From contig JADGPV010000146.1 in NCBI GenBank assembly GCA_017882245.1, forward strand, positions 1-6,207: a DNA stretch of 6,207 nt. Direction: 5' to 3'. Every line of letters starts with the position of its first letter. Position 1 is the stretch's first letter. The notes beneath the pieces were generated by a model. The model had not been told where the DNA came from and ran no database searches. It saw only the letters and a list, made by a program, of their open reading frames with translations. The position numbers and the translations under genes were made by a program. Positions 1 to 6,171 of the stretch are shown in pieces. Source of the stretch: Bacteroidales bacterium (GTDB lineage Bacteria; Bacteroidota; Bacteroidia; Bacteroidales; VadinHA17).

Positions 1-404
1 AAGTTAAATCTGGCGATACGAGCCCTGAAAATTTCCGTCTGCAACCTCTCGGGACTGACATACAACAGGCGGTAGTCGCCATAAAGGCAGTTGTCAAGAG
101 CTATCTCCACCTCTTCGCGTGTCATCCCGCTGTGGATAGCCATAGCCTTAATATTCATTGACTTAAGCCGGGTCACCTGGTCTTTCATCAGGGCTATCAG
201 CGGGGTAATAACGAGGCATAACCCCTCACGGGCTACTGCAGGTATCTGATATGTCACCGACTTGCCACCACCTGTAGGCAGCAGGGCAACGACATCCTTT
301 CCTGACACCACTGCATCGATTATCTCCTCCTGCAGCGGCCTGAAAGAAGTGAATCCCCAGTAACGGGCAAGGGTCTCCCTGTATATGTCCGGTAGCATTG
401 TCAT
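1..404 (-). CDS. recQ: RecQ-family ATP-dependent DNA helicase, N-terminal part (runs off left edge)
   Basis: A superfamily 2 DNA helicase that unwinds DNA 3'-5' in recombination and repair. Only the first 134 codons are inside the window. Visible motifs, in residue order, are motif 0 with FRPLQ at 21-25, the Walker A loop PTGGGKS at 43-49, motif Ia TPLIALMKDQ at 67-76, and YVSPERL at 115-121. This set and spacing are characteristic of RecQ. The DEAH box, the second RecA lobe and the zinc-binding/RQC region would lie past the edge, so full length and HRDC content cannot be judged. The start is chosen at 404 because an in-frame TAG lies at 431-429. A second ATG at 398 is possible. There is no clear Shine-Dalgarno. 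A perfect TAnnTTTG box lies just upstream. The gene is divergent from guaB. Bacteroidota often carry several RecQ paralogues, so the symbol denotes the family and not a proven orthologue. Confidence 0.9.
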   Translation of the reverse strand, partial: MTMLPDIYRETLARYWGFTSFRPLQEEIIDAVVSGKDVVALLPTGGGKSVTYQIPAVAREGLCLVITPLIALMKDQVTRLKSMNIKAMAIHSGMTREEVEIALDNCLYGDYRLLYVSPERLQTEIFRARIARFN

Positions 405-420
405 GCAAGGTGCTTCAATA

Positions 421-428
421 CAAAAATA
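421..428 (-). promoter_or_regulatory. Putative Bacteroidota -7 box for the RecQ helicase gene
   Basis: Read on the minus strand this is TATTTTTG, an exact match to the Bacteroidota sigma-70 -7 consensus TAnnTTTG. It lies 16 bases upstream of the ATG at 404, which would give a leader of only about 10-15 bases. No clear TTG is seen at the expected -33 distance. The assignment rests on the box and its position only. Confidence 0.4.
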
Positions 429-470
429 CTAACTCAATCTCATTTTTAACGTTTTATTGACATTTTAGAT

Positions 471-503
471 GTGACAGGGCTCAGCATTTTTTTGTAATTT
501 TCG
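471..503 (+). promoter_or_regulatory. Putative promoter of the guaB cluster
   Basis: TAATTTTCG at 495-503 resembles the Bacteroidota -7 element (TAnnTTTG with the last G displaced or replaced). A T-rich run with TTTG precedes it at 487-494. GTGACA at 471-476, separated by about 21 bases, could be a degenerate -33 element in place of TTG. Transcription would begin near 508-512, leaving a leader of about 15 bases before the guaB ATG at 525. The better-looking TTGACA at 457-462 is too far from the -7 box to pair with it. Confidence 0.4.
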
Positions 504-524
504 CCCCAAACAAAACCCTGCCCG

Positions 525-2015
525 ATGTCATTCTCTGAGAATAAATTAATGTTTGAAGGTCTGACCTTCGATGACGTGCTGCTTCTTCCGGCATATTCGG
601 AAGTGCTTCCGCGCGACGTTGATCTGAAATCACACTTCACCCGCAACGTCATCATCAACGCTCCCATAGTCTCGGCGGCCATGGATACAGTCACTGATGC
701 CGAACTCGCTATCGCCATTGCCCGTGAAGGAGGTATAGGGGTAATACACAAGAACATGTCAATAGGGCAGCAGGCTGCCCAGGTAAGAAAGGTCAAACGT
801 GCCGAGAGCGTAATGATCTTTGATCCGGTTACAATCAATGACAATGCCACTGTCGCTGACGCACTGGCCCTCATGAAAGAGTTCAAGATCGGAGGCATAC
901 CTGTCATAAATGATGATGGTGCCCTGGTAGGCATTGTGACTAACAGGGATCTCCGCTTTGAGACAGACTATTCAAGGAGAATAAGTGAGAGAATGACGCC
1001 ACAGTCAAAACTGATAACTCTGAGTCACTCAACAGACCTGGCAGCAGCGGCAGAGATACTTCAGAAATATAAGATTGAAAAGCTTCCTATTGTTGATGAC
1101 AAGGGAAGGCTCAGGGGTCTGGTGACATACAAAGACATCACCAAAGCAAAAGACAGGCCCAATGCATGCAAGGATGATAAAGGCCGCCTGAGGGTTGCGG
1201 CTGCCGTGGGAATTGCGCCCAACACCCTCTCAAGGGTTGAGGCTCTTGTCGGCGCAGGGGTTGATGCGATTGCCATAGACACTGCACACGGTCATACAAA
1301 AAGCGTGATTGATATCCTCCGGGAGATAAAGAAGATCTTCCCGGGAACAGAAATCGTTGTGGGAAATATAGGCACGGCAGATGCCGCAAAAATGCTTGTC
1401 GACGAAGGTGCTGACGCTGTCAAGGTTGGTATCGGTCCCGGCTCAATATGCACAACTAGGGTGGTAGCAGGAGTTGGCGTGCCCCAACTCTCCGCTATCT
1501 ATAACGTCGCAGTGGCAATTGACGGCAGCGGTGTTCCTGTTATAGCTGACGGAGGTATACGTTACTCGGGTGATATCGTAAAAGCACTTGCGGCAGGCGC
1601 TGACAGCATAATGGCTGGCTCGCTCTTTGCAGGGGTGGAGGAATCTCCCGGCGAGACAATAATATACAACGGCCGCAAGTTTAAGACTTACCGCGGTATG
1701 GGCTCGGTAGAGGCAATGCAGATGGGATCAAAAGACAGGTACTTCCAGGATATGGAGGATGATATACACAAGCTTGTGCCTGAAGGCATTACAGCCCGTG
1801 TTCCCTATAAAGGCACTCTGAACGAGGTTATCTACCAGTTCCTTGGAGGACTACGTTCAGGGATGGGTTACTGCGGTGCCCGCGACATCGCCACACTGAA
1901 GAGAGAGGGACGGTTTGTCAGGGTGACCAGCGCAGGTGTTGTTGAAAGCCACCCTCATGACGTCACAATTACCCGTGAAGCTCCAAACTACAGTCGTAAG
2001 ATCAACGAATACTGA
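525..2015 (+). CDS. guaB: Inosine-5'-monophosphate dehydrogenase
   Basis: Cytosolic enzyme that oxidises IMP to XMP with NAD+, the committed step to GMP. At 496 residues it has the normal length for the bacterial enzyme. The TIM-barrel start motif LTFDDVLLLP is at 13-22. Two CBS domains occupy about 97-150 and 158-212 and are a typical insertion into the barrel. The catalytic loop GIGPGSICTTR spans 302-312, with the nucleophile at Cys309. The phosphate-binding ADGGIR is at 341-346 and YRGMGS at 389-394. The mobile flap contains the Arg-Tyr pair at 405-406 (DRYFQ) and EGI at 420-422. Nothing essential is missing. The ATG at 525 gives the usual family N-terminus; there is no Shine-Dalgarno, as is common in Bacteroidota. 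The stop TGA overlaps the next gene's ATG by one base, suggesting coupled translation. It is the first gene of the four-gene cluster. Confidence 0.98.
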   Translation: MSFSENKLMFEGLTFDDVLLLPAYSEVLPRDVDLKSHFTRNVIINAPIVSAAMDTVTDAELAIAIAREGGIGVIHKNMSIGQQAAQVRKVKRAESVMIFDPVTINDNATVADALALMKEFKIGGIPVINDDGALVGIVTNRDLRFETDYSRRISERMTPQSKLITLSHSTDLAAAAEILQKYKIEKLPIVDDKGRLRGLVTYKDITKAKDRPNACKDDKGRLRVAAAVGIAPNTLSRVEALVGAGVDAIAIDTAHGHTKSVIDILREIKKIFPGTEIVVGNIGTADAAKMLVDEGADAVKVGIGPGSICTTRVVAGVGVPQLSAIYNVAVAIDGSGVPVIADGGIRYSGDIVKALAAGADSIMAGSLFAGVEESPGETIIYNGRKFKTYRGMGSVEAMQMGSKDRYFQDMEDDIHKLVPEGITARVPYKGTLNEVIYQFLGGLRSGMGYCGARDIATLKREGRFVRVTSAGVVESHPHDVTITREAPNYSRKINEY

Positions 2016-2866
2016 TGACACGCACATTGGCAATATTAATTGTTCTTGCCCTGGCAGTCTCGTGCAACAGGGTTAAAAATGAACCTGAACGCCTTGCCGT
2101 CGCACAGGCCGGCGACAGGGTACTTTATTTTGACCAGATACCTGCCGTGCTTGTCACACCTGACATGAATGAGACTGACAGCATCTCGGCAGTAAAGAGT
2201 TATATCCGGCGCTGGGCACGAAAGGAGCTGATGTCGATGAGAGCCGAAGAGAACCTGACGGCTGAATACAAGGATGAAGTGAACAGGCAGCTCGCCGAGA
2301 TGAGAAATAATCTGCTGATTTACCAGTACCAGCAACAGATGATCATCCAGAAGATGGATACCACCGTTACTGACAACGAGATGGAGAACTATTATGTAAG
2401 CAACCTGAGCACTTTCTCCCTGACAACGAACCTGGTAAAGGCATTGTTCATCAAAATTCCCCTGACCACCGCTGACATCGAAAAAGTCAGAAAGCTTTAC
2501 AAATCATCCGTTCCGGAGGAGATGGGCGAGCTTGAGGATTACTGCAACAAGTTCGCTCTGCGTTATGACGATTATAACGACGCCTGGATACCCTTCACAC
2601 AGCTCCTTATGGAAGTACCACTTGAATCCGAGAACCAGGAACAGTGGCTGGCAAGGAACAGCGCGGTAGAGCTCAGGGATGACAAATTCGCTTATTTCAT
2701 TGTGATCAGGGAATATAGACTGCGAAACAGTGTTGCACCGTTCGAATACATCAAAGGACAGGTGAAGACTATTATACTTAACAACCGCAGGAATGATTTC
2801 CTGCAAAAACTTGAAGACGGTATTTATAATGAGGCAGTCAGTAACAGTACACTGAAAGTCTTTTAA
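2015..2866 (+). CDS. SurA/PpiC-like periplasmic lipoprotein with degenerate parvulin domain
   Basis: Predicted lipoprotein of 283 residues. A short basic N-terminus and hydrophobic stretch (about 5-15) end in AVSC, placing the lipidated cysteine at Cys17. Residues about 55-130 look like the helical SurA/PpiC N-terminal module, including TVTDNEMENYY at 117-127. Residues about 138-238 match the outline of a parvulin rotamase domain: a first strand around VKALFIKIP (141-149) and a last strand around FAYFIVIREYR (225-235). A C-terminal helix follows. The histidines normally found in the first strand (HIL) and last strand (GFHII) are both absent, so isomerase activity is doubtful and a chaperone or partner role is more likely. 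This is inferred from overall pattern, not from a strong signature. Translation starts within the guaB stop codon (TGATG) with no Shine-Dalgarno. Placement just before the SurA-type gene supports a joint role in envelope protein folding. Confidence 0.75.
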   Translation: MTRTLAILIVLALAVSCNRVKNEPERLAVAQAGDRVLYFDQIPAVLVTPDMNETDSISAVKSYIRRWARKELMSMRAEENLTAEYKDEVNRQLAEMRNNLLIYQYQQQMIIQKMDTTVTDNEMENYYVSNLSTFSLTTNLVKALFIKIPLTTADIEKVRKLYKSSVPEEMGELEDYCNKFALRYDDYNDAWIPFTQLLMEVPLESENQEQWLARNSAVELRDDKFAYFIVIREYRLRNSVAPFEYIKGQVKTIILNNRRNDFLQKLEDGIYNEAVSNSTLKVF

Positions 2867-2881
2867 GGACCAACATAAAAC

Positions 2882-4231
2882 ATGAAAATCAGAATTTTAA
2901 TATTAAGTGCGCTGTTGATGCTTGCAGGGTACAGCGCTGCCGGTCAGCAGATAGTTGAATCAATTGTGGCTGTTGTCGGAAATGAGGTCATCTATCTCTC
3001 TGACATCGAGGGACAGGTGATGCAGATGAAAGCCGAGAGGGACCCCGCTCCTGTTGAAGAGCTTCGCTGCCGTGTGCTTGAAGACCTGATGGTACAGAAA
3101 CTTTTTCTGGATCAGGCAAAGATTGACTCCATTGAGGTCTCACCTGATAATGTCGAGGCTGACCTGAACAGCAGGCTGACTGAATATATCCGTCGTGCCG
3201 GATCAGAGCAGGCTCTTGAGACATATTTCAACAAGAGCATGGCTGAGATAAAGAAAGACCTCCGTGAAATGCTGACAGATCAGTACATTGTGCAGGAGAC
3301 ACAGTCAACAATCGCCAAGAACATCACTGTCACACCTGATGAGATAAAAAAATACTATAACAGCATCCCAAAAGATTCACTTCCACTGGTTCCGCGAAAG
3401 GTTGAGCTCAGCATCATCTCCGTTGAACCTCCTGATATGGAAGAGAGCAAGGCTGAGGTGCGACGGAAGCTGCTTGATCTGCGAAGCCGGATAATAAACG
3501 GCGAGAGTTTCAGTACTCTTGCTGTGCTCTATTCGGAAGATCCGGGCACAGCTTCCAAGGGCGGCGAGCTGGGATATGTTACAAGAGGCGAGCTGGCCAA
3601 GCCTTATGCCGAGGCAGTCTGGAGCCTCAAGAAAGGTGCCGTTTCCAAGATCGTGGAGACAGAATTCGGATTTCACATCATCCAGCTCATTGACAGGAAA
3701 GGGGAATTAGTGAACTCACGTCATATTCTCATGAGGCCAAAGCTGACGGCAGAACAAACCGAGTGGGCCATCCTGAAACTTGATAGTATAGCTAATCTCG
3801 TCCGCATAGACAGCCTTACCTTTGAAAAAGCCGCTATGAGGTTTTCATCCGATAAAGCCACCAGGGTAAACGGAGGTAAGATGGTACAGAAGAACCCTTC
3901 GGACCGCGTAACGTGGTTCGCACTTGATGAGCTTCCCAGGGAGATCAACCTTGTCGTTCGTGACATGAAGCTGGGAGAGATTTCCGAACCTTTTCGCACC
4001 ACGGATGAAAAGGGTAACAGCCTTTATGTCATTGTAAGGCTTGATAATGAAATTCCACCGCACAGGATAGACATGCGGGAAGATTATAATTATCTGTCGC
4101 AGGCTGCCCTTAATGACAAGCAGGGAAAAGCTTACCAGGACTGGATAGCACAAAAGGTCAAGAAGACTTATATACGGATAAGCGATGACTTCCGCGGCTG
4201 CGGCTTTCACTATAGCGGATGGCTCGAATAG
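2882..4231 (+). CDS. surA: SurA-type periplasmic chaperone/peptidyl-prolyl isomerase, two parvulin domains
   Basis: Exported 449-residue protein expected to escort outer-membrane proteins across the periplasm. A signal peptide (KIR then hydrophobic 5-15) ends near AAG|QQ at 21-22. The SurA N-terminal domain begins with VESIVAVVGNEVIYLSDIEG at 25-44 and runs to about 155. Parvulin domain 1 covers about 173-272, with GGELGYV at 227-233 and EFGFHIIQL at 261-269. Parvulin domain 2 covers about 277-387, with SRHILMRP at 279-286, FSSDKATRVNGGK at 321-333 and LYVIVRL at 381-387. A helical C-terminal region ends in FRGCGFHYSGW. Domain 1 keeps only the late histidine (His265) and domain 2 only the early one (His281). 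AAGGA at 2865-2869 overlaps the upstream stop and lies 12 bases before the ATG, a possible but distant ribosome binding site. The 3' end overlaps the next gene by 13 bases. The symbol denotes the family; orthology to the E. coli gene is not demonstrated. Confidence 0.92.
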   Translation: MKIRILILSALLMLAGYSAAGQQIVESIVAVVGNEVIYLSDIEGQVMQMKAERDPAPVEELRCRVLEDLMVQKLFLDQAKIDSIEVSPDNVEADLNSRLTEYIRRAGSEQALETYFNKSMAEIKKDLREMLTDQYIVQETQSTIAKNITVTPDEIKKYYNSIPKDSLPLVPRKVELSIISVEPPDMEESKAEVRRKLLDLRSRIINGESFSTLAVLYSEDPGTASKGGELGYVTRGELAKPYAEAVWSLKKGAVSKIVETEFGFHIIQLIDRKGELVNSRHILMRPKLTAEQTEWAILKLDSIANLVRIDSLTFEKAAMRFSSDKATRVNGGKMVQKNPSDRVTWFALDELPREINLVVRDMKLGEISEPFRTTDEKGNSLYVIVRLDNEIPPHRIDMREDYNYLSQAALNDKQGKAYQDWIAQKVKKTYIRISDDFRGCGFHYSGWLE

Positions 4232-5805
4232 GTCATATAATAACCCGCAGATTTCCTTTCCTCTTTCTGCTTCTTTTCATTTTTGTGCTGCCGTATAAGA
4301 CTGTCGCGCAGGAGGTTCCGGTTCGCCACAAGGTTGAGATACTTCACTCTGACGAAATGCAGTATGACCGCATGGCTGACCGGTCGCGCAATAAGCTTAA
4401 TGGCAACGTCAGCCTTAAGCATAATGACATGTATATGACATGCGACAGCGCATGGTATTATGATGAAACAAACCAGGTCTTTGCCTTCAGCAACATTCAT
4501 ATAAGGCAGGGTGATACCATAAATATCTGGGGTAACTATCTGTCCTACAACGGAGACACTGGCAAAGCAGTGATAACTGATAATGTGGAGCTGGCCGACA
4601 AAGAAACACATCTCTACACCCGCAAGATAGACTACGACGTCAACACCCAGGTAGCCAACTATGACGACGGCGGGCGCATCATAAACGGCGAGAACACCCT
4701 TACAAGCATCATTGGCATATACTATGCCGACCGTAAGATGATGTATTTCCGCGACAGCGTCAAGATCGTTAACCCTGATTTCGTAATGCATGCCGACACA
4801 ATGCGATACGATACCTATAATGAGATCGTCTGGTTTGAAGGTCCTACGGAAACCGTTGGTGACAGTATTTACATCTTCTGTGAGAGAGGGTGGAGCGACA
4901 CAAAAAATGATGTCTCAAGACTGATGAAAAACGCTGTCCTCGACAACCGCCAGCAGAGGATTACGGGAGATACTCTCTGGTATGATGAGAAAAATGGTCA
5001 CGGAGAAGGTTTTGGCAATGTCACTATTGCTGATACATCAGACAACGTCATTTGCGGTGGAAACTACGGATGGTACTTCAAGCGGCCGGAGAAGTTTCTT
5101 CTGACACGTACTCCATGGTTCACAATGTTTTCCGATGATGACACCATTACTCTCAGAGCTGACACTCTCAGGGCATTACCGCTGACTGACACCTTAGGCG
5201 TAGACCACAGGCTGCTGAAGGCATTCTATCGATGCACTATCTTCAGCAGGGAGATACAGGGAAAATGCGACTCATTGTCTTACTCGTTCATGGATTCGGT
5301 CATCAGGCTTTATGATGACCCTGTCGTATGGTCGCATGAGAATCAGCTCTCCGCTGACTCCATCGCTCTCTTCACCCGCGACCGCAAGGCAGATCATATG
5401 GAGCTTTATAATTCAGCCTTCGTGGTCAGCTCGGTGGATACTGCCCGCTTTGACCAGGTCAGCGGAAAGAACCTGTCGGGATACTTCGTTGAAAATAAAC
5501 TGCACCGGATCAAGGTGACAGGCAACGGTGAAGCAATCTACTATGTGGTTGACGGAAAAAAGCTTATAGGAGTGAATAGGGCAAAAAGTGCCAGCATTGA
5601 GATCTACATTGAAGACGGTAAGATTACAGAGATCTACCAGAACCAGAGTCCTGACGGCACTCTTGACCCGCCGTTGAAAAAACCGAATAGTGAAATGAGG
5701 CTTGATAGCTTCCGCTGGCTTCCGGATAAGCGTCCGGCAAGAGGAGCATCTGAAGTACACAGAATGCCTGTACTGCCTGGAGTTAAGGATGAAAAAGTAC
5801 TTTAG
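4219..5805 (+). CDS. OstA/LptA-like periplasmic protein, lipopolysaccharide-transport type
   Basis: Exported 528-residue protein. A basic start followed by hydrophobic residues 14-25 ends at TVA|QE (30/31), a good signal-peptidase I site. The mature part is rich in beta-strand repeats in which a short strand, a Tyr-Asp turn and a Gly-Asn-Val step recur, for example SDEMQYD (44-50), NGNVSLKHNDMYMTCDSAWY (61-80), HADTMRYD (191-198), TGDTLWYDEKNGHGEGFGNV (249-268) and CDSLSYSF (350-357). This is the OstA/LptA beta-jellyroll pattern. In LptA, LptC and the LptD N-terminus such folds carry lipopolysaccharide across the periplasm; that role here is inferred. No outer-membrane barrel follows, so this is not a full LptD. 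The C-terminal tail is proline- and charge-rich (about 476-528). The start is forced: an in-frame TAG lies at 4213-4215 and the next Met would lose the signal peptide. It therefore overlaps the surA end by 13 bases. Confidence 0.88.
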   Translation: MARIGHIITRRFPFLFLLLFIFVLPYKTVAQEVPVRHKVEILHSDEMQYDRMADRSRNKLNGNVSLKHNDMYMTCDSAWYYDETNQVFAFSNIHIRQGDTINIWGNYLSYNGDTGKAVITDNVELADKETHLYTRKIDYDVNTQVANYDDGGRIINGENTLTSIIGIYYADRKMMYFRDSVKIVNPDFVMHADTMRYDTYNEIVWFEGPTETVGDSIYIFCERGWSDTKNDVSRLMKNAVLDNRQQRITGDTLWYDEKNGHGEGFGNVTIADTSDNVICGGNYGWYFKRPEKFLLTRTPWFTMFSDDDTITLRADTLRALPLTDTLGVDHRLLKAFYRCTIFSREIQGKCDSLSYSFMDSVIRLYDDPVVWSHENQLSADSIALFTRDRKADHMELYNSAFVVSSVDTARFDQVSGKNLSGYFVENKLHRIKVTGNGEAIYYVVDGKKLIGVNRAKSASIEIYIEDGKITEIYQNQSPDGTLDPPLKKPNSEMRLDSFRWLPDKRPARGASEVHRMPVLPGVKDEKVL

Positions 5806-5829
5806 GCACTTTAGCTCACTTTAGGCACT
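5799..5829 (+). repeat. Short tandem repeat CTTTAGGCA at the end of the OstA-like gene
   Basis: ACTTTAGGCACT occurs twice exactly (5799-5810 and 5818-5829), with the related unit CTTTAGCTCA between them (5809-5818), so three 9-10-base units are in tandem. The first unit contains the stop codon TAG (5803-5805) of the OstA-like gene. The array lies in the 34-base gap between two convergent genes. It forms no obvious hairpin and no function is apparent; replication slippage is the simplest origin. Confidence 0.8.
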
Positions 5830-5839
5830 CCCAACTTAT

Positions 5840-6061
5840 TTAGTATTCGTCTTCGTTGAAGAAAAAGTCTTCTTTTGAAGGATAGTCAGGCCAGATATCT
5901 TCAATACCCTCGTAAATATCTCCTTCGTCTTCTATCTCCTGCAGGTTTTCTATGACTTCCATAGGGGCACCTGACCTAATTGCAAAGTCAATGAGCTCAT
6001 CCTTGGTTGCTGGCCAGGGAGCATCTTCGAGTTTTGACGCTAATTCAAGTGTCCAATACAT
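5840..6061 (-). CDS. Small acidic DUF2795-type protein
   Basis: A 73-residue protein with no signal peptide or membrane segment, probably cytosolic. The sequence begins MYWTLELASKLEDAPWPATK, followed by DELIDFAIRSGAP (21-33) and a strongly acidic second half ending in NEDEY. I recognise it as the DUF2795-type small protein widespread in Bacteroidota. The DELIDFA..SGAP segment resembles the helix-turn-helix-like core of that family, and no biochemical function is known to me. Net charge is strongly negative. The gene is convergent with the OstA-like gene, with 34 bases between the stops, so it is not part of that operon. The ATG at 6061 is chosen because the family typically begins MYWTLELA. 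An AAGGAAGG sequence upstream (about 6083-6090, minus strand) is more than 20 bases away, too far to act as a normal ribosome binding site. A TATATTTG promoter box precedes it. Confidence 0.85.
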   Translation of the reverse strand: MYWTLELASKLEDAPWPATKDELIDFAIRSGAPMEVIENLQEIEDEGDIYEGIEDIWPDYPSKEDFFFNEDEY

Positions 6062-6098
6062 TTTTCTGAAAGATTTGTATTACCTTCCTTAAAGTCCG

Positions 6099-6106
6099 CA
6101 AATATA
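6099..6106 (-). promoter_or_regulatory. Putative -7 box for the DUF2795-type gene
   Basis: On the minus strand this reads TATATTTG, an exact TAnnTTTG match followed by C, as is typical of Bacteroidota promoters. It sits 37 bases upstream of the ATG at 6061, giving a leader of about 30 bases. No TTG is found at the -33 distance, where there is instead a run of seven T (6127-6121 on the minus strand). This is the best promoter candidate in the window. Confidence 0.55.
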
Positions 6107-6120
6107 AAATTATTTAGAAT

Positions 6121-6171
6121 AAAAAAAGAGTGACCTGACTTTTTTATCTATTATTTTGATTTTTTGTCAGG
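6121..6171 (-). terminator. Possible weak rho-independent terminator
   Basis: On the minus strand CCTGAC (6171-6166) can pair with GTCAGG (6139-6134) across a 26-base A/T-rich loop. TCACTC and then seven T follow (6127-6121). It begins inside the last codons of the partial gene at the right edge and ends before the next promoter box. The stem is only 6 bp and the loop long, so this is tentative. Confidence 0.3.

Noticed and set aside
405..524. Purine riboswitch or attenuator upstream of guaB
   Set aside because: The probable leader is only about 15 bases and the whole gap 120 bases. No purine-riboswitch core or terminator/antiterminator pair is visible.
446..934. 162-codon open frame on the minus strand across the guaB start and promoter region
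   Set aside because: It lies opposite the strongly conserved guaB N-terminus and CBS region, has no recognisable domain, and would run through both divergent promoters. It is a shadow of guaB.
3845..4210. 121-codon minus-strand frame opposite the second parvulin domain
   Set aside because: It is opposite conserved SurA/parvulin codons and has no recognisable motif or promoter.
4210..4791. 193-codon open frame on the minus strand inside the OstA-like gene
   Set aside because: The plus strand gives a clear exported OstA-like protein with signal peptide and repeats. The antisense frame has only low-complexity hydrophobic runs and no family resemblance.
5846..5880. Small hairpins (TCTTC..GAAGA and TCTTC..GAAG) near the end of the DUF2795-type gene as a bidirectional terminator
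   Set aside because: Stems are only 4-5 bp, lie in codons for the acidic Phe/Glu/Asp tail and are not followed by a T-run in the needed place. They are explained by repeated GAA/GAC/TTC codons.
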